From Thioalkalivibrio sp. (GTDB lineage: Bacteria; Pseudomonadota; Gammaproteobacteria; SpSt-1174), in contig DSBO01000168.1 in the NCBI GenBank assembly GCA_011046015.1, forward strand, positions 1 to 32,050: a DNA stretch of 32,050 nt, written 5' to 3'. The notes beneath the pieces are model-generated. The model was given only the letters and a program-made list of their open reading frames with translations. It searched no databases and had not been told where the DNA came from. A program made the position numbers and the translations under genes. Positions 22,182 through 28,281 of this stretch are shown in pieces; position 1 is the stretch's first letter, and each line of letters begins with the position of its first letter.

Positions 22182-23390
22182 TTAATTCGTCTGCGCCGCG
22201 ACTGACTGGCTGCACCACTGCGCGGGATTCACCGGCTTGCCCTGGTGGCGGATCTCGAAGTAGACGCCGGCCGTGTCATGGCCGCCGCTACGGCCCGCCG
22301 CGCCGATCACCTGGCCGGGCTCCACCCAGTCGCCGACCGAGGCGTACAGGCTCTGGTTGTACCCGTACAGGCTCATGTAGCCGTCGCCATGATCGACGAT
22401 GACCAGCAGGCCGAAGCCGCGCATCCAGTCGGCGAAGGCGACGCGCCCGTGGGAGATGGCCCGCACCTGGCGCCCCTCGGGCGCGGTGATCAGCACGCCC
22501 TGCCAGCGCAGGCTGGCGCCGGTGTGACCGCGCTCCTCGCCGAAGCGCGCCTTGATCTGGCCGTCGGCCGGCCAGGGCAGGCGCCCCTTGAGCGTGGTGA
22601 ACGGGCGCATGACGCCGTCGTTCGGAATGTCCTCCAGTACACGTGCCAGCTTCGCCAGCAGGGCCTTGAGCTGCTCCTCGTCCTCGCGCAGCGACGTCAG
22701 ACGCTGGTCGCTGGAAAGGATCTCGGCCCGCAGTTTGGCCAGCACCTCGCCGCGCTCCTGCTTGCCCGCCAGCAGCGCGTCCTGTCGCTGTTGCTGCGTC
22801 TTACGCGCCGCTTCCAGCGCCTGTGTCTGCTGGTCGATCTCGGCCTCGGTGCGCCGCAGGTCCGTGAGCGTGGATTCCACGGCATCGATGCGCTCGAGCC
22901 GGGCCGTCTGCAGGAATTCGTAGTAGGCGAGCACCCGGCCGACTGCCGCCGGGTCTTCCTGATTTAGCAGCAGCTTGATCTGCGCCTGGCGCCCGCCCGC
23001 ATAGGCCGCGCGAACCTGGCGCGCGAGCAGGTCGCGCTGTTCGGCCAGCGCATCGAGCTGGTCCCGGCGGGTGGCACGCAGGCCGTCCAGCCGCGCCTGG
23101 GTGCGGGCGAGCTGCGCGTCGATGTCCCGCAGCTCCCGGCTGCCGCGCCCAATCTCGCCTTCGATGCGGCGCAGCTCGCGTTCCAGCTTGCCCTGTTTGC
23201 CGCGCGCGGACTCCAGGCGTTCCTGCACGCGGGTGATCTCGGTCTGCAGCGCCTTGAGCCGTTGGGCCGCCTTCGCCTGCTCATCGGCCAGCGCCGGCGG
23301 GGCCAGCAGGACGGCGAGCAAAAACGGCAGAATGTGGCCAAGCAGTCGGGGAGTCACGCGAACGCGTCCATAATCATGGGCTAGGCGCAT
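22182..23390 (-). CDS. envC: Murein hydrolase activator EnvC
   Basis: A 402-residue periplasmic protein that activates amidases for septal peptidoglycan splitting. A signal segment ends at PPALA-DEQ. A long coiled coil follows (about 40-265, rich in Glu/Arg/Leu), then a LytM/M23 domain (about 290-395). In that domain the zinc ligands look lost: LRWQGVLI where an active enzyme has His/Asp, and DHGDGYMSLYGYNQ in place of a metal-binding HxH. This matches EnvC, which does not cut murein itself. Start: ATG 23390 is used; an in-frame GTG at 23357 would give a shorter, classic signal peptide and may be correct. gpmM, its neighbour in E. coli, is absent. Confidence 0.93.
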   Translation of the reverse strand: MRLAHDYGRVRVTPRLLGHILPFLLAVLLAPPALADEQAKAAQRLKALQTEITRVQERLESARGKQGKLERELRRIEGEIGRGSRELRDIDAQLARTQARLDGLRATRRDQLDALAEQRDLLARQVRAAYAGGRQAQIKLLLNQEDPAAVGRVLAYYEFLQTARLERIDAVESTLTDLRRTEAEIDQQTQALEAARKTQQQRQDALLAGKQERGEVLAKLRAEILSSDQRLTSLREDEEQLKALLAKLARVLEDIPNDGVMRPFTTLKGRLPWPADGQIKARFGEERGHTGASLRWQGVLITAPEGRQVRAISHGRVAFADWMRGFGLLVIVDHGDGYMSLYGYNQSLYASVGDWVEPGQVIGAAGRSGGHDTAGVYFEIRHQGKPVNPAQWCSQSVAAQTN

Positions 23391-23445
23391 TTTAGCCCGC
23401 CGGCACAGCAACTTGGAAAGTCGAACAGGACATCGGGCGCTTCCC

Positions 23446-23475
23446 TTCTGATGGCTCAACGTATTATTGTATAAT
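23446..23475 (+). promoter_or_regulatory. Promoter with embedded inverted repeat ahead of arsR
   Basis: A perfect TATAAT (23470-23475) lies in an AT-rich patch 30 bp before the ArsR start, with a weak TTCTGA 18 bp upstream. The -10 forms one arm of ATTAT-TGT-ATAAT (23463-23475). An autorepressor bound here would block the promoter; that the repeat is the ArsR operator is inference. Confidence 0.6.
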
Positions 23476-23504
23476 GCATTGCTAATTTACATGTGTTCCG
23501 TTTC

Positions 23505-23837
23505 ATGACCGAGGCCGCGATCTTGACCACTTTAACGCCCCAACTGATGACTCGCGAAGAGGACATCGAGCGCGCGTCCCGTTCGCTCAAGGCCATGTCC
23601 CATCCCCTGCGTCTGAAGATCCTCTGCACCCTCGGCGAGCGCGAGGTCAGTGTACAGGAGATCGTGGAAAACGTCGGGACCTCGCAGAGCAACATCTCCC
23701 AGCACCTGGCCATCCTGCGCGACAAGGGCATCCTCGCTTCGCGCAAGGACGCCAACCGTGTCTACTACCGTGTTGGCGACGCACGCACGCTGCGCCTGAT
23801 CGGCATGATGCAGGAAGTGTTCTGCACCCAGGGCTGA
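23505..23837 (+). CDS. ArsR-family repressor with two distal cysteines (SqrR/BigR/YgaV-like)
   Basis: A 110-residue winged-helix regulator. The recognition-helix region reads SQSNISQHLAILRDKGIL and the wing NRVYYRVGD. It lacks the ELCVCD metal motif of classical ArsR/SmtB. Instead it has exactly two cysteines, Cys41 in RLKILCTLGE and Cys107 in MQEVFCTQG, in the spacing known from the persulfide sensor SqrR (Cys41/Cys107) and from BigR. These proteins leave DNA when the pair is bridged by sulfur atoms. It lies directly upstream of a rhodanese gene and divergent from envC. No Shine-Dalgarno is evident; an in-frame GTG at 23493 is an alternative start. The sulfur-sensing role is inferred from the cysteine pair and context. 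Confidence 0.85.
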   Translation: MTEAAILTTLTPQLMTREEDIERASRSLKAMSHPLRLKILCTLGEREVSVQEIVENVGTSQSNISQHLAILRDKGILASRKDANRVYYRVGDARTLRLIGMMQEVFCTQG

Positions 23838-23943
23838 GCCGGCGCCTCCCTTAAACCGGCCAGACGCGGTATGATCCCCCGTCCGGCACGGCCATCGCGC
23901 CTGTCGGCCACGATCACAACCCAGGCCCGAAGCGGTATCGCAC

Positions 23944-24372
23944 ATGGACCAGTACCTCGAATTCATAAGTAATCATCCCCTGCTCTTCCTGGCCCTCGCG
24001 GCCGTGATCGCCATGCTGATCTGGACCGAGCTGCGCCGTTTCACGGTCGGCTACCAGATCATCACGCCCAATGACGCCGTTCGCCTCATGAACCAGGGGG
24101 ATGCCCTGATCCTCGACGTGCGCGAAGACAACGAGGTGCGCCAGGGCTTCATCGAGGGCGCCAAGCACATTCCGCTGGGCGTACTCGCCAAACGCATCGA
24201 CGAGATCTCGGGCAGCAAGGGCAAGCCGGTCATCGCCTATTGCCGCAGCGGGAACCGCTCGGCCTCGGCCTGCTCCATCCTCACCAAGGCCGGCTTCGAG
24301 AACGTTCACAACCTCAAGGGCGGTGTGATGGCCTGGAGCCAGGCGAATCTGCCGCTGAAAAAAAAGAAATGA
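23944..24372 (+). CDS. yibN: Membrane-anchored rhodanese-like sulfurtransferase (YibN-like)
   Basis: A 142-residue protein with an N-terminal membrane helix (PLLFLALAAVIAMLIW, about residues 12-27) and one rhodanese domain. The active loop is CRSGNRS with the catalytic Cys100, and LILDVREDNEVRQGFIEGA is the other conserved block. The family moves sulfane sulfur through a cysteine persulfide. It heads a run of overlapping thiol genes (grxC, trxC), with ATGA overlap to grxC. A TATGAT at 23870-23875 may be a -10, but no good -35 is seen. The conserved place beside grxC-secB-gpsA matches E. coli yibN. Confidence 0.93.
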   Translation: MDQYLEFISNHPLLFLALAAVIAMLIWTELRRFTVGYQIITPNDAVRLMNQGDALILDVREDNEVRQGFIEGAKHIPLGVLAKRIDEISGSKGKPVIAYCRSGNRSASACSILTKAGFENVHNLKGGVMAWSQANLPLKKKK

Positions 24373-24644
24373 GTGCCCAGCCCAAGGTGGTGATGTACGC
24401 CACGGCCTTCTGCCCCTACTGCATGTGGGCGCGCCAGCTGTTCGAGAAGAAGGGCGTGAACTACGAGGAAGTGCGCGTGGACAAGGAGCCGGGGCGTCGC
24501 GGCGAGATGGAAGCGCGCAGCGGCCGCACCAGCGTGCCGCAGATCTTCATCGGTGACTTCCACGTGGGCGGTTTCGACGACATGGCCGCGCTGGATCGTG
24601 CCGGCGAGCTGGACGGCCTGCTGGGACGGGACGCCGCGGGATGA
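24369..24644 (+). CDS. grxC: Glutaredoxin 3
   Basis: A 91-residue dithiol glutaredoxin with the CPYC active site (Cys15, Cys18) and the glutathione-binding motif TSVPQIFIG; VGGFDDMAALDRAGELD closes the fold. It would reduce disulfides and glutathionylated proteins in the cytoplasm using glutathione. Its ATG overlaps the rhodanese stop and its stop overlaps the start of the thioredoxin gene, a chain of ATGA overlaps pointing to one coupled unit. Confidence 0.96.
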   Translation: MSAQPKVVMYATAFCPYCMWARQLFEKKGVNYEEVRVDKEPGRRGEMEARSGRTSVPQIFIGDFHVGGFDDMAALDRAGELDGLLGRDAAG

Positions 24645-25075
24645 GCGAGCCGCTGCACGTCGTCTGCCCGCACTGCGGCCGGACCAATCGCGTGCCGGCT
24701 GACCGCCTCGCCGCTGCCCCGACCTGTGGCGCCTGCAAGCAACCCCTCTTTACCGGCCGCCCGGCCGAGGTGGACGCCGCCGGCCTCCAGACCCAGATCG
24801 GTCGCAGCGATCTCCCGGTGCTGGTGGACTTCTGGGCCCCCTGGTGCGCACCGTGCCGCATGATGGCCCCGGCCTTCGCCCAGGTGGCCGGGCAGTTCGA
24901 GCCGCACCTGCGTTGCCTCAAGCTCAATACCGAGGATCATCCCGACGGTGCCGCCCCCTTCGGCATCCGCGGCATACCCACGCTGATCCTGTTCAGGGGC
25001 GGGCGCGAGGCCGCGCGCGTGTCCGGGGCCATGGATGTGCGGCGCCTGGCCGACTGGGTGCGCCAGTCCCTGTAG
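24641..25075 (+). CDS. trxC: Thioredoxin 2-like protein with N-terminal zinc ribbon (TrxC)
   Basis: A 144-residue protein with an N-terminal zinc ribbon (CPHC at 9-12, CGAC at 29-32) and a thioredoxin fold. The active site is WCAPC (Cys69, Cys72), where the usual sequence is WCGPC; DFWAPWCAPCRMMAP and GIRGIPTLILF mark the fold. TrxC of E. coli is a cytoplasmic disulfide reductase under OxyR control. Here it is coupled by ATGA to grxC, which is not the E. coli arrangement. The Gly-to-Ala change in the active site may shift redox potential; this is inference. Confidence 0.93.
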   Translation: MSEPLHVVCPHCGRTNRVPADRLAAAPTCGACKQPLFTGRPAEVDAAGLQTQIGRSDLPVLVDFWAPWCAPCRMMAPAFAQVAGQFEPHLRCLKLNTEDHPDGAAPFGIRGIPTLILFRGGREAARVSGAMDVRRLADWVRQSL

Positions 25076-25086
25076 CGGCAGCGCAT

Positions 25087-25115
25087 TTGATCCCCGCCGG
25101 ACCAGTCCCTATCAT
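25087..25115 (+). promoter_or_regulatory. Candidate promoter of secB-gpsA
   Basis: TTGATC, exactly 17 bp, TATCAT (5/6). It lies in the 104-bp gap between trxC and secB and would give a leader of about 57 nt. This suggests that secB-gpsA can be transcribed apart from the thiol-redox genes. Confidence 0.65.
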
Positions 25116-25179
25116 TCTCGCCATTCGCCGGTGTGCCGTGCGCGCCGTTCATCCCGTCACGTACCCATAGAGAATCACC

Positions 25180-25668
25180 ATGACCGATCAGGACCAGACC
25201 CCGGCTGCCGCCGGCAGCGAGCAGGCCCCCGCCTTCGGCCTGCAGAAGATCTACCTCAAGGACGTCTCCTTCGAGTCGCCCAACGCCCCGGCCGTCTACC
25301 TGGCCGAGTGGAAGCCCGAACACCAGGTACAGCTCACCACCGAGGTCCGCCCGCTGGAGGACGACAACCACGAGGTGGTACTCAACATCACCGTCACCGT
25401 AAAGAACGGCGAGACTACCGCCTACCTGGTCGAGATCAAGCAGGCCGGCATCTTCCTGGTGCGTAACTACAGCGACGAGCAGAAAGGCCCGCTGCTGGGC
25501 AGCCTGGCCCCGGCCACTCTCTTCCCCTATGCCCGCGAGGCCATCGCCAACCTGGTGCAGAAGGGCGGCTTCCCCGAACTGGTGCTACAGCCGATCAACT
25601 TCGACGCCCTGTTCGCCCAGCACGTCAAGCGCGCGCAGGAACAGGCGGCGGCGCAGGCTTCGCACTGA
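25180..25668 (+). CDS. secB: Protein-export chaperone SecB
   Basis: A 162-residue tetrameric cytoplasmic chaperone that keeps precursor proteins unfolded and hands them to SecA. Family blocks seen are FGLQKIYLKDVSFESPNAP, FLVRNYSDEQKGPLLGSLAPATLFPYAREAI (in parts) and FPELVLQPINFDALF. An acidic, variable N-terminus and an Ala/Gln-rich tail flank the core. gpsA follows after 10 bp, the conserved secB-gpsA pair of proteobacteria. Confidence 0.98.
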   Translation: MTDQDQTPAAAGSEQAPAFGLQKIYLKDVSFESPNAPAVYLAEWKPEHQVQLTTEVRPLEDDNHEVVLNITVTVKNGETTAYLVEIKQAGIFLVRNYSDEQKGPLLGSLAPATLFPYAREAIANLVQKGGFPELVLQPINFDALFAQHVKRAQEQAAAQASH

Positions 25669-25678
25669 GGGGGCGGGC

Positions 25679-26695
25679 GTGAGCGGCACGGATCGCGAAC
25701 GCACCATCGCCGTGTTCGGCGCCGGCTCCTGGGGGACGGCGCTGGCCATCCAGCTCGCGCGCAACGGCTACCGCACCCTGCTGTGGGGGCGTGACGCGGA
25801 GAAGATGGCACGCATGCGCGCCGAGCGCTGCAACGCCCGCTACCTGCCGGGCGTGCCCCTACCGGATGGACTCGAGCCCACCGGCGACCTCGCCGGGACG
25901 CTGGACCAGGCGGACCGGCTGCTGGTGGTGGTGCCGAGCGAAGGGTTTCGCCACTTCCTGCGCGACGTGGTGCCGCACCTGCACCCGGGTATCCGCCTGG
26001 TGTGGGCGACCAAGGGCCTGGAGACCGAGACCGGCAAGTTCCTGCATGAGATCGTGGCCGAGGAGATCGGGCCCGAGGTCCCCTGCGGCGTGATCTCCGG
26101 GCCCTCGTTCGCCAGGGAGGTGGCGCGCGGCCTGCCCACCGCCGTGACCGTCGCCTCGCGCCACGCGGGCTTCGTCGACGAAGTGGTCACCTGGTTTCAC
26201 AGCGATACCTTTCGGGTCTATACCAGTGAAGACATCGCCGGCGTGGAACTCGGCGGCGCGCTGAAGAATGTCCTGGCCGTCGCCGCGGGCATCTCGGATG
26301 GGCTGGGCTTCGGCGCGAACGCGCGCGCGGCCATCATCACCCGCGGGCTGGCCGAGCTGATGCGCCTGGGCGACCGCGCCGGGGCCCAGCGAGAGACCCT
26401 GATGGGACTGTCGGGGCTCGGCGACCTGGTGCTGACCTGCACCGACGACCAGTCGCGCAACCGGCGCCTGGGCCTGGCGCTCGGCGCCGGCAAGGACTTC
26501 GACGCTGCCGTGGCCGAGATCGGCCAGGTGGTGGAGGGGGCCAAGAGTGCGCGGGTGGTGATGCGCAAGGCCAGTGAGCTCGACGTGGAGATGCCGATCT
26601 GCCAGCAGGTGCATCGCATCCTCTATGAGGGCCACGCCCCGGGGCGGGCCGTGGCTGAGTTGCTCGGGCGCGACCTCAAGCCGGAAATGGTGTAG
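25679..26695 (+). CDS. gpsA: Glycerol-3-phosphate dehydrogenase [NAD(P)+]
   Basis: A 338-residue enzyme reducing dihydroxyacetone phosphate to sn-glycerol-3-phosphate for phospholipid synthesis. The nucleotide-binding motif VFGAGSWGTALA lies near residue 12; ISGPSFAREVARG and VELGGALKNVLAVAAG (catalytic Lys) are the hallmark blocks, and GLSGLGDLVLTC follows. The track ORF starts at 25529 inside secB; the GTG at 25679, preceded by GAGGGGG, is the likely start. It ends 6 bp from the converging trmL stop, with no terminator between. Confidence 0.97.
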   Translation: MSGTDRERTIAVFGAGSWGTALAIQLARNGYRTLLWGRDAEKMARMRAERCNARYLPGVPLPDGLEPTGDLAGTLDQADRLLVVVPSEGFRHFLRDVVPHLHPGIRLVWATKGLETETGKFLHEIVAEEIGPEVPCGVISGPSFAREVARGLPTAVTVASRHAGFVDEVVTWFHSDTFRVYTSEDIAGVELGGALKNVLAVAAGISDGLGFGANARAAIITRGLAELMRLGDRAGAQRETLMGLSGLGDLVLTCTDDQSRNRRLGLALGAGKDFDAAVAEIGQVVEGAKSARVVMRKASELDVEMPICQQVHRILYEGHAPGRAVAELLGRDLKPEMV

Positions 26696-26701
26696 GCCGG
26701 A

Positions 26702-27163
26702 CTACGCCCCGGCAAACCCCTGCTGGCGCCAGGCCTCGAAGACGATGACCGCGGCCGCGTTGGAGAGGTTGAGGCTGCGGTTGCCCGGCACCATGGGAAT
26801 GCGAATCGTGGGCGCCTCGGGGCCGTGGTCCAGGAGCGCCTCCGGCAGGCCGCGGGTCTCGGGGCCGAACAGGAAGGCGTCGCCCGGACGGTAGGCGGGG
26901 GTCGTGTAGGTCGCCGTGCCGCGGGTGGAACAGGCGAACACGCGGGCCGCGCCGATCCTGGTGCGGCAGGCGGCGAAGTCGTCGTGCACGGCCACGCGCG
27001 CCCACTCGCGGTAGTCGAGCCCGGCGCGGCGCAGCTTGCTGTCATCGAGGTCGAAACCCAGCGGGCGCACCAGGTGAAGCTGGCTGCCCGTATTCGCGCA
27101 CAGGCGCATAATGTTCCCCGTGTTCGGGGGGATTTCCGGTTGATAGAGGATGACGTGAAACAT
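26702..27163 (-). CDS. trmL: tRNA (cytidine/uridine-34-2'-O)-methyltransferase TrmL
   Basis: A 153-residue SPOUT methyltransferase that 2'-O-methylates position 34 of leucine tRNAs. The knotted fold motifs are clear: LYQPEIPPNTGNIMRLCANTG at the start (seen in parts), FLFGPETRGLP, and IRIPMVPGNRSLNLSNA. The track frame runs up to 27355, but ATG 27163 gives the standard N-terminus. That ATG overlaps the ATG of the plus-strand pyrD gene in the shared sequence CATG. In E. coli the order is secB-gpsA-cysE-trmL; here cysE is absent and trmL is inverted. Confidence 0.96.
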   Translation of the reverse strand: MFHVILYQPEIPPNTGNIMRLCANTGSQLHLVRPLGFDLDDSKLRRAGLDYREWARVAVHDDFAACRTRIGAARVFACSTRGTATYTTPAYRPGDAFLFGPETRGLPEALLDHGPEAPTIRIPMVPGNRSLNLSNAAAVIVFEAWRQQGFAGA

Positions 27164-28133
27164 GGCGGATGACCTGTCCCGCAACACGAACCCGCTCGCG
27201 GTCGAGTTCTGCGGTCTGCAACTGAATAGCCCGCTGGTGCTGCTGTCGGGCTGCGTGGGGTTCGGCGAAGAATATACGCGCGTGGAGGGCTTTTCCAACC
27301 GCGACGTCGGCGCCGTCTGCCTCAAGGGCACCACCCTGGAGCCGCGCCTGGGCAACCGCCCGCACCGCGTCTACGAGACGCCGGACGGCATGCTCAACGC
27401 CATCGGCCTGCAGAACCCGGGCACCCACCACGTGGTGAACGAGATCCTGCCGACCCTGAACTTCGACGAGACGCGTTTCATCGCCAACGTCTCGGGCTCC
27501 ACGGTGGAGGAGTACTACGAGGTCACCCGGCTGTTCGACGACTCGCCCATCGACGCCATCGAGATCAACATCTCTTGCCCGAACGTGAAGGAAGGCGGGG
27601 TGGCCTTCGGCAATAACCCGGATATGTCCGCGCGCGTGGTCGAGGCCTGCCGCAAGGCGACCGGCAAGCCGCTCATCACCAAGCTCTCGCCCAACCAGAC
27701 CGACATCGCCGAGAACGCCCGGCGCTGCATCGAGGCCGGCACCGACGGCTTCGCCGTGATCAACACCCTGATGGGCATGGCCATCGACATCGAGTCGCGC
27801 GCGCCCGTCATCGGCAACAACCAGGGCGGGCTCTCGGGTCCGGCCATCAAGCCCATCGCCCTGCTCAAGGTGCACCAGGTCCACCAGGTGGCGCGTGCGC
27901 ATGGCATCCCCATCATCGGCCAGGGCGGCGTGCTTACCGCCGAGGACGCCATCGAGTTCCTCATTGCCGGGGCGACGACCGTGGGCGTGGGTACCGCGCT
28001 GTTCTATGACCCGTTGGTGTGCAAGAAGATCAATGCCGGCGTCCGCCGCTACCTGGAGCGCCACAACCTGACCAGCGTCGCCCAGCTCACCGGCACGCTG
28101 CGGCTCAACGACAACACGCGCGCCTGCGGCTGA
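27162..28133 (+). CDS. Dihydroorotate dehydrogenase, class 1B catalytic subunit-like
   Basis: A 323-residue FMN TIM-barrel protein of pyrimidine synthesis. It matches class 1B PyrD: SGCVGFGEEYTRVEGF, KGTTLEPRLGNRPHRVYETPDGMLNAIGLQNPG (in parts), INISCPNVKEGG with catalytic Cys139, and IPIIGQGGVLTAEDAIEFL. Cys as active base separates class 1 from the class 2 membrane enzyme (Ser) usual in gammaproteobacteria. Class 1B enzymes normally need PyrK (FAD, 2Fe-2S), which is not in view. AGAGGA lies 11 nt before the ATG. A dihydropyrimidine dehydrogenase catalytic chain is a less likely alternative. Start codon overlaps that of trmL. Confidence 0.88.
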   Translation: MADDLSRNTNPLAVEFCGLQLNSPLVLLSGCVGFGEEYTRVEGFSNRDVGAVCLKGTTLEPRLGNRPHRVYETPDGMLNAIGLQNPGTHHVVNEILPTLNFDETRFIANVSGSTVEEYYEVTRLFDDSPIDAIEINISCPNVKEGGVAFGNNPDMSARVVEACRKATGKPLITKLSPNQTDIAENARRCIEAGTDGFAVINTLMGMAIDIESRAPVIGNNQGGLSGPAIKPIALLKVHQVHQVARAHGIPIIGQGGVLTAEDAIEFLIAGATTVGVGTALFYDPLVCKKINAGVRRYLERHNLTSVAQLTGTLRLNDNTRACG

Positions 28134-28145
28134 TCCGAATCAGAT

Positions 28146-28173
28146 TTCACATTGTTTGTGAATTCCTTATATT
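28146..28173 (+). promoter_or_regulatory. Promoter of the MSHA pilus operon, with inverted repeat over the -35
   Basis: TTCACA (5/6 to TTGACA), 16 bp, TATATT (5/6 to TATAAT) in an AT-rich gap after pyrD. The -35 hexamer is one arm of TTCACA-TTGTT-TGTGAA (28146-28162), which could be an operator. The predicted transcript has a leader of about 100 nt before mshI. Confidence 0.7.
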
Positions 28174-28234
28174 GATTATTTCACCCGACTTCGATATCGT
28201 TCACCGCCATAACCATCATAAAAAACATAGTTAG

Positions 28235-28254
28235 ACCGTGATCTTCTTCACGGT
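28235..28254 (+). other. Leader hairpin upstream of mshI
   Basis: ACCGTGA-TCTTCT-TCACGGT is a perfect 7-bp stem with a 6-nt pyrimidine loop, 27 nt before the mshI ATG. No T-run follows, so it is not a standard terminator. It may affect translation or stability of the pilus mRNA. Confidence 0.5.
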
Positions 28255-28281
28255 TCTGGACGATGCAAGACGGGATTGAAG

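Noticed and set aside
24555-24572. TTCCACGTGG in grxC as a parS candidate
   Set aside because: Only the centre matches; the right flank GGCGG breaks the palindrome and it is in conserved coding sequence.
27147-27162. parS-like half site GACGTGAAACA before pyrD
   Set aside because: Only about 12 of 16 bases fit parS; the left half is wrong and the site spans a ribosome-binding region.
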